This document shows positions 41,169 to 51,098 of a stretch of 51,386 bases of DNA, piece by piece. The notes under the pieces are model-generated. The model did not search any database. It was not told where the DNA came from and was given only the letters and a program-made list of their open reading frames with translations. Within the stretch, counting starts at the first letter, position 1. Every line of letters begins with the position of its first letter. Source of the stretch: Flavobacteriaceae bacterium UBA6231 (GTDB lineage Bacteria; Bacteroidota; Bacteroidia; Flavobacteriales; Flavobacteriaceae); assembly GCA_002441545.1 (NCBI GenBank), contig DJWL01000001.1, positions 1-51,386 on the forward strand. The letters run 5' to 3'. Position numbers and translations under genes: made by a program.

Positions 41169-44100
41169 TTAAAATTTTAAGTTAATTCCCAATAAAAATG
41201 TTTTAGCACTAGGATAGAATCCTTGGTCTATACCACCTCCTAATGGCGCTCCACTAGAAGCAGTAGGATCGTATCCTTTATATTCAGTTAAAGTAAATAA
41301 GTTATTTGCTGAAATATAAAGGCGTAATTTGCTGATTTTAGAATCTTCAAATACTTTATCAGAAAATGTATAACCTAATTGTACATTTTGTAAACGAACA
41401 AACGAGCCGTCTTCTACATAAAAATCAGAAAACAATCCATTTGGAGTTGCACCATTAGATACTCTTGGAAACGAATTACTTGTTCCTTCTCCTGTCCAAC
41501 GGTTTAAATAAGAAATTGTTCTATTAGTAAGTTGTTGACCACGTTCATAATTACGAACTATTTCATTTCCCACAGATGCAAATGCATAAGCTGAAAAGTC
41601 GAAGTTTTTATAATCTAAAGATAAATTAAGACCCATTGTGGCGTCTGGTAACGGATTACCTATGTCTACTCTATCGTCTAAAGTAATAGCTCCGTCTCCG
41701 TTTTGATCCACATATTTTATATCACCTGGTTGAGGAACAATATCCCCTATAGCAGAAGCATCAATTTCTGCTTGATTTTGAAAAATTCCATCAGTTTGGT
41801 ATCCATAAAAGTAACCCATTGGGAACCCAGCTTCCATTCTAGAAGGAGCAGGTTGACTTATACCAAAACCTCCACCTGTTAAAACACCTGTGTTCGTGTT
41901 TACATATATTACTTCGTTTTTTAAATATGTAACATTGTATTTGATACTAAATTTAAAGTTATCGTTAAAGTTATCTGAATAGCCAATTGCAAATTCAATT
42001 CCTTCATTATCTACAGTACCTCCATTAACAAAAGGTGATCCTCCTGTACCAAGTAAGCCTGAAACTTCGGGTGCAACCAATAAATCTTCTGTTCTCTTTT
42101 TAAAATAATCAGCTGTTATATCAACTTTATTATTTAAAATTCTCATATCTACACCTACGTCAAATGTTTTTTGCTTCTCCCACTTAATTTCTGGGTTTGC
42201 AATAGCACCACTCGCTTTACCAATAAATTCTTGATTGTCAAAAATATAAGTTCCTTCTCCGTTTAATAATGATACGAATCTATAAGAGCCAATTCTGTCA
42301 TTACCTAAAATACCATATGAAGCTCTAATTTTTAAGAAATTAAGGAAATTACTGTTTTTAAGAAAGTCTTCATCTGAAGCTACCCATCCAATAGAACCTG
42401 AAGGGAAATAACCAAATTTGTTTTTAGGACCAAAACTTGTAGAACCATCTCGTCTTACTACCGCTGAGAATAAATATTTTCCTTTATAATCATACTGCAA
42501 TCTAGCAAAATAAGACAACAATCTTGAATCAAAAGTTGGGTTTCTACCTGTAAACCTATTGATGTTTTCTACGTCTTGAGACTCTTCTATACTAGCATTT
42601 TCAATGGCATTATTTCTAATATCAAACCCTGTAGCTCCTGTAAATTCTCCAGTTGATTTTAATATAGATGTTCCAAAAATTACATTAAGGTTATGAATAT
42701 CATTAAACTTGTTTTCATACTTAACAAAAGCATCAAACGTATAATCTTTATAATATGTTAATCCTTCATAAACACTACTTCTAAGAACATTACTGTTTTT
42801 TCCACTTCCAAAGTAAGCTATTGGATTAAAAACTTTTGAAGTTACTTCTGCGTAATTAAATTGAATATTTGATTGTGCAGTAAAATGATTAAGAAAATTA
42901 TAAGATAACCCTGCGTTTCCACTCAACTTCATAACTTTTCCTCTATCATGTGTATCGTCTATTTGTGCCAATGGGTTTATAACCTCGCCACCTAAGCCTT
43001 CCGCTAAGGTATAATCGCCATTTTCATCATAAACCGTAAATGTTGGCGCCATATTAATAGCATTAAAAAGAACTGAAGAATTTGAGTTTTCAGGAAGATT
43101 CCTTTTGTTGGTCCTCATTAATGTAAGACCTGAAGTAAACTTAAAATTCTCTAAAAAATCTAAACTATAGTTAGCATTATTTGTGAAACGTGTAAAATTT
43201 GATTTGTTTCCGCCAACAATACCATCTTGAGTTAAAAAAGAACCACTATAAGAATATGATGATTTTTTTCCACCTCCTTTAAAAAGAATACTGTGGCTTT
43301 GAATTGGAGCGCTTTCAAACACCAAATCTTGCCAATCTGTACCAACTCCTAAGTTTGATAAATCTGTATAAGGAGGTGTATTGCCACCAGCGGCAAAAGC
43401 TTCATTTACAATAGCAGCATATTCTGTGGCATTTAAAACAGGGATTTTTCTTGTAGTTTGTTGAAAACCTCCATAAGCACTATACTCTACTGTAAGCGGC
43501 GTTTCTCTACGCCCTTTTTTGGTAGTAATAAGTATCACCCCATTGGCTGCCCTAACACCATAAATACCTGCGGTGGCATCTTTAAGTATGTTCATACTTT
43601 CAATGTCGTTTGGGTTTAAAACACTTAAATCTTCAATAACATTTCCATCAACTAAAATTAAAGGCCTGCTGTCTCCATTTGTAGAAACACCTCTAATGCT
43701 AATAGTTGAGCCTCCTCCAGGCGTTCCAGATTGCGATGTAATATTAACACCTGCTACCTGTCCTTGTAAAGCTTGCTCAACCCTTGTTGGTTTTAAAGCC
43801 TCAATAGTTTCGCTAGAAACCACGCTAACCGCACCTGTAATTTCTTTCTTTGTTTGGGTTCCGTAACCTATTACTACAACCTCATCAAGTTTGGCTATGT
43901 CTTCTTCTAAAGTAACCGTTAGATTTGAATCGTTGTTTACAACAATTTCCTTTGTTATATAACCTATATAACTAAATGATAATGTTGAACCAATTTCAAC
44001 ATCATTAATAGTAAAATTACCATCAAAATCAGAAACAGTTCCTTTAATGGTATTTTTTACTAAAATATTAACTCCAGGGATAGGCATTCCACTGCCATCC

Positions 44101-44186
44101 TGAATTGTTCCGCTCACATTAACATTTTGCGCACTTGAGTATGCTATGAAAAATAAAGCTAGAATTTTAAAGAGAGTGTGTCTCAT
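41169..44186 (-). CDS. susC: SusC/RagA family TonB-linked outer-membrane transporter
   Basis: A 1005-residue TonB-dependent outer-membrane receptor. The signal peptide ends near SSAQ, followed by the carboxypeptidase-regulatory-like N-terminal domain (VSGTIQDGSGMPIPGVNILVKNT, about 23-105). The TonB-box region LDEVVVIGYGTQTKKEITGAVS precedes the plug (QVAGVNITSQSGTPGGGSTISIRG) and a 22-strand barrel, ending in the terminal LLGINLKF. It imports the oligosaccharide bound by SusD. It is the first gene of the glycan operon, 228 bases downstream of the regulator stop. Confidence 0.96.
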   Translation of the reverse strand: MRHTLFKILALFFIAYSSAQNVNVSGTIQDGSGMPIPGVNILVKNTIKGTVSDFDGNFTINDVEIGSTLSFSYIGYITKEIVVNNDSNLTVTLEEDIAKLDEVVVIGYGTQTKKEITGAVSVVSSETIEALKPTRVEQALQGQVAGVNITSQSGTPGGGSTISIRGVSTNGDSRPLILVDGNVIEDLSVLNPNDIESMNILKDATAGIYGVRAANGVILITTKKGRRETPLTVEYSAYGGFQQTTRKIPVLNATEYAAIVNEAFAAGGNTPPYTDLSNLGVGTDWQDLVFESAPIQSHSILFKGGGKKSSYSYSGSFLTQDGIVGGNKSNFTRFTNNANYSLDFLENFKFTSGLTLMRTNKRNLPENSNSSVLFNAINMAPTFTVYDENGDYTLAEGLGGEVINPLAQIDDTHDRGKVMKLSGNAGLSYNFLNHFTAQSNIQFNYAEVTSKVFNPIAYFGSGKNSNVLRSSVYEGLTYYKDYTFDAFVKYENKFNDIHNLNVIFGTSILKSTGEFTGATGFDIRNNAIENASIEESQDVENINRFTGRNPTFDSRLLSYFARLQYDYKGKYLFSAVVRRDGSTSFGPKNKFGYFPSGSIGWVASDEDFLKNSNFLNFLKIRASYGILGNDRIGSYRFVSLLNGEGTYIFDNQEFIGKASGAIANPEIKWEKQKTFDVGVDMRILNNKVDITADYFKKRTEDLLVAPEVSGLLGTGGSPFVNGGTVDNEGIEFAIGYSDNFNDNFKFSIKYNVTYLKNEVIYVNTNTGVLTGGGFGISQPAPSRMEAGFPMGYFYGYQTDGIFQNQAEIDASAIGDIVPQPGDIKYVDQNGDGAITLDDRVDIGNPLPDATMGLNLSLDYKNFDFSAYAFASVGNEIVRNYERGQQLTNRTISYLNRWTGEGTSNSFPRVSNGATPNGLFSDFYVEDGSFVRLQNVQLGYTFSDKVFEDSKISKLRLYISANNLFTLTEYKGYDPTASSGAPLGGGIDQGFYPSAKTFLLGINLKF

Positions 44187-44414
44187 ATGAATTAGTTTTT
44201 TAGTTTATATAAACTTAATTTTTAAAATAGAGGAATTAAAATTTCTAACCTCGACAAAAAACATACATATCAAAAATTTTATGTTTTTTTTGATAAAAAC
44301 CTATTATTAAAGCGAAATATTAATAATAATGCATTTTAAGATATTGCACCTTTGTGTATAAGATTATAACAATGTTGTGGTTATGTATAGGTAAAAAAAG
44401 AAATTGTTGTGTGC
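44187..44414. promoter_or_regulatory. susC promoter region (not resolved)
   Basis: This 228-base AT-rich gap separates the regulator from susC and must carry the PUL promoter if the regulator is transcribed apart. A perfect 14-bp palindrome AGTTTATATAAACT is at 44202-44215, 16 bases before the susC start. No exact TAnnTTTG box is present on the minus strand; TATGTTTT near 44260 is the closest. Confidence 0.4.
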
Positions 44415-47225
44415 TTATATTTCTAAAATATAATCCATTAAGTTAGAATCGTGCTTTAAATTCAACTTTTTGCGTAATCTATATCGCTTTACCTCTACGC
44501 TTCTTGTGGATATGTTTAGTAGAGGTGCTATTTCTTTAGAAGATAAATTTAGTCTTAAATACGCACACAATCTTAAATCGTTTGAGGTTAAAGAAGGATG
44601 CTGTGATTTAATTTTTTTAAGGAAATCTTTATCTGCATTATTAAAAGCTTCTTGAAATGTATTCCAATCATCAGTGTTATTTAAATTTCTATCAATAATT
44701 TTAATAACGTGATTTAATTTATTTCTGTCTTGAGCTTTATTGAGTTCTTTTTTTAAACTGTTTAAAAACTCATTTTTCTTAATTAAACTCATGGTTGAAA
44801 TGCCCAACTCTCTATTCTTACTTTCAATGTCCTGTCTCAGCTTATCATTATTAAAGCGCATTAGTTGCTGTTTGTTTTCAAGTTCCTTTAACGCTAATTC
44901 TTGCTGTGTTTTTTTAAGTAATTTTTCTCTTTGTTTTTTATAATAACGTTTATAAATAGTGTGTATTAAAAATGATAAAAGAAATAACAAAAGAATATAT
45001 ACAATTATAGCTTTATTTGAAAAATACCAAGGTCTTTCAATTTTAAAAGAGTATGATTCTGTATTTGTTGAAAATTGATTTCCTAATCTACCTCTAACAT
45101 AAAAAGTATAATTACCATAAGGTAAATTTTCAAATAAAGCGATTGAATTTGTTGACCACTTACTCCATTCGTTATAAATCCCTTTTAATTTAAATTGATA
45201 TTCTGCAACTACATATTTTTTATATTCAGGAATACTAAATTCAAATTCAATATTATTTTCTTTATTTTTTAAAGTTCCTATTTCATTCTTGTTAATTAAA
45301 TCAGATTTGTAATCATGCTTATAGGAACTTATAGAAATTGAATTAATATTAACTTTAAAAGTTGTATTAATCATTTTATCTAAGTTTATCAAAATATAAC
45401 CTTGAGATGTTCCATATAGATAAACATTATCTTTAATAAAAGTGATGTTTTCGTAACCAGAAACATCATTCCTTAGATTATTTGGAAATGAAATTTTATT
45501 GATTTTTGGAATATAACTTAACTTTCTGGGTGATATATAAGTTAAATTGTATTTTGAAAAACTCCATAATTTATTAGATTCAGTATCGACCACCAATTTT
45601 CCAGATGTGTAATTTTCTTTATCGAATAGCTTACTAAAAACTGTATCTTTAATAAACTTGTCTTCTATTTCATTGTATTTAAAAACACCTTCGTTATAGC
45701 TATATAGGATATTGTTTTGGTATTTAATAAGGCTTGATTTTAATCCTTTAGATACAGAAGAATATTGAAAAACAGAATTGACTTTGGCTAAACTATCGTC
45801 TAGTATTACTTTATAAACACCCTTATACTCATGACTAATTAATATTTCATTATCATTAAGTATTTCAAAATATCTGCTGGAAATATTGAACCCTTCAATT
45901 TTATTTTTAAACTTCCAATTTCCATTAATATTTTCAAGAATATTCAAGCCATTATAATTACCTTGAAGCAGCAGATTGTTAACATGATTAATTTTTTTAA
46001 TTTGCCATGTTCCTAAAACATCTGAAATTAATTTAGCTTGTGTGCCATTAACAACAAAAGTTCCAGAATTATGCCCACAAAAAAGGGTATTATCAATATT
46101 TGTTAAACACCATACAGCGCCTTGTGTACCTTCAATAAATTTAAAATTATTAGTGTTTTCTTCTTTATAAAACAATCCTTGATTAGTTCCAATATACAGG
46201 TATCCATTAAAATTTATTGATGTATTTACTGATCCTATATTTCCTTTTTGATCTTTATAAATAGAAAATGGCGACTTTATGTTGATACAGTTAATTCCGT
46301 TTTCTAAACCCAACCAAATATTGTTTTCTATATCTTCAAAAACCGATAAAACTGTATTGTTACTTAACCCGTTGGTTTGATCTATTTGATAGTTAATATA
46401 ACCATCTGGTGTTAGATGAATAATCCCGTTTGAAACACTTCCTAAGAGGAAACTTTTATCTTTTAATTGTTTACTGTTATAAATTCTAATTTTTGAAAGT
46501 GTTTCATTAGCAGGTATATTCCACTTTTCAAGATTATTATCAATTAATATATAAAAACCTAAATCTTCTGTTTCAAATAAAAGAGTATCATTATGATAGA
46601 AAATATTGGTTAGTAAATTTTCTTTTAAAATAGTATCGTCTGAAACTAATTTAGGCTTCCCATTTTCTATTTCATAAATTCCTTTCTTAACTTGTTGAAA
46701 ATAAATATTTTCGTTAACCTTAAACATTTTATAAATGGTAGTATCCGATTCAATAATTGAATACTCTTGAGTAATACTATTATAAATATATATTCTGCTT
46801 AAAGATTGAAATAAAATAAAATCGTCGATAGGTATGATGTTCCAAATTTCTTCATCGTCTAAAAAAGAAATTCCAATTTTTTGTGAAAGTGAGGTATATT
46901 TTAATGTACCATAAATGTTTTGTTCCCAAAAGCCAAATTCTCTGTAACTTCCTGTGTAAATAAGATCGTCAATAACTCTAACAGATCTAATGGTAGTTTG
47001 GTTTAATGAAGTGTAAAGTGTCCATTTTGCACCATTAAATTCTAAAAGCCCATTATTATTTGCTACATATATATATTTATTCTTAGTCTGAGAGATGGCC
47101 CAATTCTGATTTTCTGAACCATAATCTGTAGGTGTGTAAACCTGAATTGGAGGACGTTCTTGTGAATTTACACAAAAAAATATGTTAAATATTAATAAAA
47201 AAGTAAGTTGCTTAACTGGCTTCAA
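44415..47225 (-). CDS. membrane-tethered propeller/Y_Y_Y/LuxR-type regulator of the PUL
   Basis: A 936-residue single-polypeptide regulator. A signal peptide (about 1-20) precedes a periplasmic beta-propeller (about 25-620, Reg_prop-like repeats such as NGLSNNTVLSVFEDIENNIW), then a Y_Y_Y domain (about 640-730, YQFKLKGIYNEWSKWS and PYGNYTFYVRG). One membrane helix lies at about 736-758, then a coiled coil, and a C-terminal LuxR-type HTH (about 878-925, LTSNDLRLCAYLRLNLSSKE, ISTRSVEVKRYRLRKKL). No kinase or receiver domain is present. It should sense glycan in the periplasm and bind DNA while membrane-bound. The start is TTG at 47225; no ATG lies upstream in frame. Confidence 0.88.
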   Translation of the reverse strand: MKPVKQLTFLLIFNIFFCVNSQERPPIQVYTPTDYGSENQNWAISQTKNKYIYVANNNGLLEFNGAKWTLYTSLNQTTIRSVRVIDDLIYTGSYREFGFWEQNIYGTLKYTSLSQKIGISFLDDEEIWNIIPIDDFILFQSLSRIYIYNSITQEYSIIESDTTIYKMFKVNENIYFQQVKKGIYEIENGKPKLVSDDTILKENLLTNIFYHNDTLLFETEDLGFYILIDNNLEKWNIPANETLSKIRIYNSKQLKDKSFLLGSVSNGIIHLTPDGYINYQIDQTNGLSNNTVLSVFEDIENNIWLGLENGINCINIKSPFSIYKDQKGNIGSVNTSINFNGYLYIGTNQGLFYKEENTNNFKFIEGTQGAVWCLTNIDNTLFCGHNSGTFVVNGTQAKLISDVLGTWQIKKINHVNNLLLQGNYNGLNILENINGNWKFKNKIEGFNISSRYFEILNDNEILISHEYKGVYKVILDDSLAKVNSVFQYSSVSKGLKSSLIKYQNNILYSYNEGVFKYNEIEDKFIKDTVFSKLFDKENYTSGKLVVDTESNKLWSFSKYNLTYISPRKLSYIPKINKISFPNNLRNDVSGYENITFIKDNVYLYGTSQGYILINLDKMINTTFKVNINSISISSYKHDYKSDLINKNEIGTLKNKENNIEFEFSIPEYKKYVVAEYQFKLKGIYNEWSKWSTNSIALFENLPYGNYTFYVRGRLGNQFSTNTESYSFKIERPWYFSNKAIIVYILLLFLLSFLIHTIYKRYYKKQREKLLKKTQQELALKELENKQQLMRFNNDKLRQDIESKNRELGISTMSLIKKNEFLNSLKKELNKAQDRNKLNHVIKIIDRNLNNTDDWNTFQEAFNNADKDFLKKIKSQHPSLTSNDLRLCAYLRLNLSSKEIAPLLNISTRSVEVKRYRLRKKLNLKHDSNLMDYILEI

Positions 47226-47310
47226 AACAAAAAATTGTTATGATACTAATTTAATAAAAATAAGACATTAAAATATTTAAGTTTTGTTATTAGTATTTAT
47301 CTATTAAAAA

Positions 47311-47337
47311 AAAAGCCATGAAAAAATCATGGCTTTT
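47311..47337 (-). terminator. intrinsic terminator after the GIN-domain gene
   Basis: AAAAGCCATGA (47311-47321) and TCATGGCTTTT (47327-47337) form an 11-bp stem around a 5-base A loop. On the minus strand a T run follows, which would end the gene at 47358-48032. Confidence 0.88.
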
Positions 47338-47357
47338 AAAATATTTAAACTAAATTT

Positions 47358-48032
47358 TTAATTCATACGTTTAACTCTACCACCAAGAACTCTGCTTTCG
47401 TTTACGGTTTCTGGATTTCCATAAATAAACACATCACCTCCTGCTCTAATTTTTACATCAACAGTTTTAGTAGCATTTATATAAGCTTCTCCAGCTGCGT
47501 TAATAGAAACATCTGTTTTTTCTGTTTCATTTTTTTCACCTTTAAAAATACCACCAGTAAGTAAAGAAATGTTTTGATTTTTAGATGTACCCGAAACTTC
47601 TATAATTCCTCCAGAAACAGCTTTAGCATTTAAATATGATACATCACATAAAACATCAACCTTTCCTCCTTCTTGAGCTCTTAAATCGATTTCAAATTGC
47701 TTAATAACATCTTTGGAATAAATTTTAGCTCCTTCATTAACATCAAGAACATCAACGTTTGTATAGTATAAAGTTACTTTGGTTTCGCTTCCATTAAAAA
47801 TTTTTTCTAGATTCATTTTTATTTTAAGCTTTCCATTTTTATTATTGACAAGAACTTCCGAGGTATTTTTCCCAGAAATAATCACTTTATTTTCGTTTGA
47901 TTTAATTAATTCAACTTCTATTAAATCATACACTTTAAGCTCTGTAAATTCTCCTATTGTTTTTTCTACGGAATTTTGAGCTGTTAAAGTTAACGTACAA
48001 ATTAAGGTAATGAGTGTAATTAAGTTTTTCAT
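47358..48032 (-). CDS. head GIN domain-containing protein (DUF2807, putative adhesin)
   Basis: A 224-residue secreted protein. The signal peptide ends near LTLTAQ. The rest is a repetitive beta structure of short strands (FTELKVYDLIEVELIKSN, LKIKMNLEKIFNGSETKVTL, AKAVSGGIIEVSGTSKNQNI, DVSINAAGEAYINATKTVDV, VKIRAGGDVFIYGNPE) that matches the head-GIN/DUF2807 beta-helix. Function is not established; adhesion has been proposed for the family. It lies downstream of rnr with a 90-base gap and upstream of a strong terminator. Confidence 0.87.
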   Translation of the reverse strand: MKNLITLITLICTLTLTAQNSVEKTIGEFTELKVYDLIEVELIKSNENKVIISGKNTSEVLVNNKNGKLKIKMNLEKIFNGSETKVTLYYTNVDVLDVNEGAKIYSKDVIKQFEIDLRAQEGGKVDVLCDVSYLNAKAVSGGIIEVSGTSKNQNISLLTGGIFKGEKNETEKTDVSINAAGEAYINATKTVDVKIRAGGDVFIYGNPETVNESRVLGGRVKRMN

Positions 48033-48122
48033 CTGTTTTTATTTTTTTTAAAGTTCAGATATAGCATCCAAATTAAATTTAAAGGATATTTTTTTGTTTT
48101 TATAACGTAAAGTTATCAATAA

Positions 48123-50312
48123 TTATTCCTCTTTTTTACCGATTAAATTAAAATCTAAATGTTTTTTAACCAAATCGGTGTTTTTTACCTTCACAATAAC
48201 CTCATCGCCAAGTTGATACATGTTTTTTGTATTTCTTCCTACTAAAGCATATTGTGTTTCATCAAATGCATAATGATCATCTTTCATATCTCTTACACTA
48301 ACCATACCCTCACATTTATTGGAGATTATTTCTACATAAATACCCCAATCTGTTACTCCAGAAATAACTCCTAAAAAAGCTTCGTCTTTATGATCTTCCA
48401 TAAAACGAATCTGCATATATTTTATAGAATCTCTTTCTGCTTTAGTTGCCAGATTTTCCATATTACTGGAATGATTGCATTTATCTTCATAAATATCTTC
48501 ATTAACTGATTTTCCACCATCGAGATATAGTTGAAGTAAACGATGTGCCATCACATCTGGATAACGACGAATAGGCGATGTAAAATGACTATAATAATCA
48601 AAAGCTAAACCGTAGTGTCCAATATTATGAGTCGTATATTCTGCTTTACTCATACTACGAATGGTTAAGGTATCAACTAGATTTTGTTCTTTTGTCCCTA
48701 CCACACTTTGTAATAAATTATTTAATGAAGCGGTAGTTGTTTTTTTGTCCTTAAAATTTAATTTATAACCAAATTTTGATACAATTCCTTGTAAAGCAGC
48801 CAGTTTACTTACATCGGGTTCGTCATGTACACGATATATAAATGTTTTTTTAGGTGATTGCTTCCCTATAAATTCAGCTACTTTTTTATTTGCCAACAGC
48901 ATAAATTCTTCAATTAAGTGATTAGCATCTTTACTGGTTTTAAAATAAACACCTATTGGATTAGCATGTTCATCTAAATTAAATTTCACCTCTACTTTAT
49001 CAAATGAAATAGCGCCATCTTTCATGCGTTTTCGGCGCATTATTTTTGCTAATCCATCTAACTTTAAAACAGCTTGGGCTATTTCTGGTTTAGTTTGATA
49101 AGTTTTTCCTGTTAAAGATACTTCTTGAGGGATGTTATTGGAATTTGATTCTATAATAGCTTGTGCTTCTTCATACGCAAAACGTGCATCACTGTACGTT
49201 ACTGTTCTTCCAAACCATTGGTTTTTTACTTCAGTTTTTTCATTGATTTGAAAAATTGCAGAAAAGGTATATTTTTCTTCATTAGGTCTTAATGAACAAG
49301 CATTGTTTGATAATACTTCCGGAAGCATTGGCACTACTCTGTCAACTAAATAGACTGAGGTTGCCCGTTCGTAAGCTTCATCATCTAAAACAGTTCCTTC
49401 TTGTACATAATGGGATACATCTGCTATATGAATTCCTATTTCATACAAACCATTATTTAAAATTTGAAAAGATAAAGCGTCATCAAAATCTTTAGCATCT
49501 TTTGGGTCGATAGTAAACGTTAATACATCTCGCATGTCTCGGCGCTTTTCTATTTCCTCTTTAGTTATTGATGTATCTAATGTATTGGCAAATTCTTCGA
49601 CTTCGTGTGGAAATTCATAAGGTAAACCATATTCTGCTAAAATGGAATGTATTTCTGTGTTATGCTCTCCTGGTTTTCCAAGTACTTTTAAAACTTTTCC
49701 ATAAGGGGAATCTGCATTTTCTGGCCAATCTTCTAATTGTACCAAAACCTTATCTCCATCTTCTGCTTTATTGGTTTTATTTATTGGTATAAATATATCT
49801 TTATACATTTTTGTATTATCAACTATAACAAATGCATATTTTTCATGTAACTGAATAACACCAACATACTCTTTTTTTGTACGCTTTATTATTTGTGTAA
49901 TTTCTCCTTCCATGTTTCCACGTTTACGTCGTTTGTAAACGTAAAATTCTACTTCATCACCATTTAAGGCTTTATTTATATTATTTGATGCTATAAATAC
50001 ATCTTCATCGAAATCTTCACTAATTACATAACCCGATCCTTTAACAGAGATATCTAAAATACCAGTATGATATTCTGTTGTTACGATAGCTTTAAACTTA
50101 CCTCTTTCAACTTCTTCTATTTCTTTTTGAGCAGTTAAAGCATGTAACTTTTTTATAATTTGATTTCTGCTACTAGCATCATTTACACCTAATTTGGCTG
50201 CAATTTGTTTATAATTTAAACTTTGATTTCTTTCTTTTTTTAAAACACTAAGAATTGTGCTTGTAAGGTTGGAAATACCTTTACTGGATTTCCTTTTTTT
50301 CTTTCTTGTCAT
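48123..50312 (-). CDS. rnr: ribonuclease R
   Basis: A 3'-5' exoribonuclease of 729 residues that degrades structured RNA. A basic N-terminal helix-turn-helix-like tail (KKKRKSSKGISNLTS, LNYKQIAAKLGVNDASSRNQII) precedes OB-fold/cold-shock domains, then the RNB catalytic domain with FTIDPKDAKDFDDALSF (the Asp cluster) and HIADVSHYV, and the C-terminal S1 domain (FLGVISGVTDWGIYVEI). The length and order are typical. Its own promoter box lies 94 bases upstream. Confidence 0.97.
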   Translation of the reverse strand: MTRKKKRKSSKGISNLTSTILSVLKKERNQSLNYKQIAAKLGVNDASSRNQIIKKLHALTAQKEIEEVERGKFKAIVTTEYHTGILDISVKGSGYVISEDFDEDVFIASNNINKALNGDEVEFYVYKRRKRGNMEGEITQIIKRTKKEYVGVIQLHEKYAFVIVDNTKMYKDIFIPINKTNKAEDGDKVLVQLEDWPENADSPYGKVLKVLGKPGEHNTEIHSILAEYGLPYEFPHEVEEFANTLDTSITKEEIEKRRDMRDVLTFTIDPKDAKDFDDALSFQILNNGLYEIGIHIADVSHYVQEGTVLDDEAYERATSVYLVDRVVPMLPEVLSNNACSLRPNEEKYTFSAIFQINEKTEVKNQWFGRTVTYSDARFAYEEAQAIIESNSNNIPQEVSLTGKTYQTKPEIAQAVLKLDGLAKIMRRKRMKDGAISFDKVEVKFNLDEHANPIGVYFKTSKDANHLIEEFMLLANKKVAEFIGKQSPKKTFIYRVHDEPDVSKLAALQGIVSKFGYKLNFKDKKTTTASLNNLLQSVVGTKEQNLVDTLTIRSMSKAEYTTHNIGHYGLAFDYYSHFTSPIRRYPDVMAHRLLQLYLDGGKSVNEDIYEDKCNHSSNMENLATKAERDSIKYMQIRFMEDHKDEAFLGVISGVTDWGIYVEIISNKCEGMVSVRDMKDDHYAFDETQYALVGRNTKNMYQLGDEVIVKVKNTDLVKKHLDFNLIGKKEE

Positions 50313-50405
50313 TTATTTATTGTAATCATATTCCTTTCCTAAGATACAGGAAATTGTGTTATTAAATAGCGTTATTTAAGGAGAAGATTTGCTATTTATT
50401 TTTTA

Positions 50406-50413
50406 CAAAGTTA
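50406..50413 (-). promoter_or_regulatory. -7 promoter box for rnr
   Basis: The minus strand reads TAACTTTG, an exact TAnnTTTG match, giving a leader of about 85 bases before the start at 50312. Confidence 0.6.
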
Positions 50414-50460
50414 CGTTTTAAAAATTAATACATACTTTTTTAATGTTATATTAAGTTAAA

Positions 50461-50618
50461 GAACTCATCTTGCCTTTTTCTATTTCCTAAAAAATGGCTA
50501 AAATTCGCCCATATTTCGTTTTTTTTTTATGCATAGCTCTGCTATGCCTTTCAAAAAGTGCCTCATCTGTACAAATTTTATCTCATTTTCGGTTAAAACA
50601 AAAAGTCAAGATGACTTC
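50461..50618. repeat. 158-bp imperfect palindromic repeat element
   Basis: The left end GAACTCATCTTGCCTTTTTC (50461-50480) is the inverted copy of the right end (50599-50618) with three mismatches in 20. The arms keep partial complementarity inward, including AAAATGGCTAAAATT on the left and AATTTTATCTCATTTT on the right. The centre holds GCATAGC-TCT-GCTATGC, a perfect 7-bp hairpin (about 50531-50547). No ORF or transposase is inside. It looks like a non-autonomous intergenic repeat; I cannot name its family. Confidence 0.78.
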
Positions 50619-51098
50619 AAAATGATGTTATTAACCATAATCATTATATTAAATATTTCTTTTTAAAATTTTAAAAAATCATGATGCTTATTATAGTGTG
50701 TTAATAAGTCTTATAACTTTTTCATAATTTATTTTGATTACAATTTATTTACTTTCTATTAATAATTAATTAACAATGTAAATTTTTTTAAAAGCTTCAT
50801 TTTTAATGATTCTATATTTTATGTAAACAGTTGTTAACAACTAAAATTCACAGTATTTTGGTTATAATTATTTTTATTTTTAATGTTTGTATCTGTTAAA
50901 TTTTAACTCATAAAAAACATATAAAAATTTACTTAAAAATTTGGTGGGTAAGATTGTATTTTTGATTATAAAAATGATTGGATCCTCAATATTTTATTTA
51001 TAAAAAATAACAACTAGTTATCAACAAGTAATCAATACTATTATAAACTAAAATAATAAGTCTTTTTATTACCTTTACATTTTTAAAACGTATGTATA
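50619..51098. other. AT-rich intergenic stretch before rpiB
   Basis: About 480 bases without a gene. It is very AT-rich, with a perfect 14-bp palindrome AGTTGTTAACAACT at 50829-50842 and a DnaA-box-like TTATCAACA at 51018-51026 (one mismatch to TTATCCACA). Near the rpiB start TACCTTTA (about 51070-51077) resembles a -7 box with one mismatch. No tRNA or ORF is seen. It could be a regulatory region or a minor origin-like zone. Confidence 0.4.

Noticed and set aside
48105..48122. Weak ATAAC/GTTAT hairpin after rnr
   Set aside because: The stem is 5 bp and lies in AT-rich DNA; a downstream terminator after the GIN gene is far stronger.
49292..49792. Plus-strand open frames within rnr
   Set aside because: They are antisense to a complete RNase R and lack any family features.
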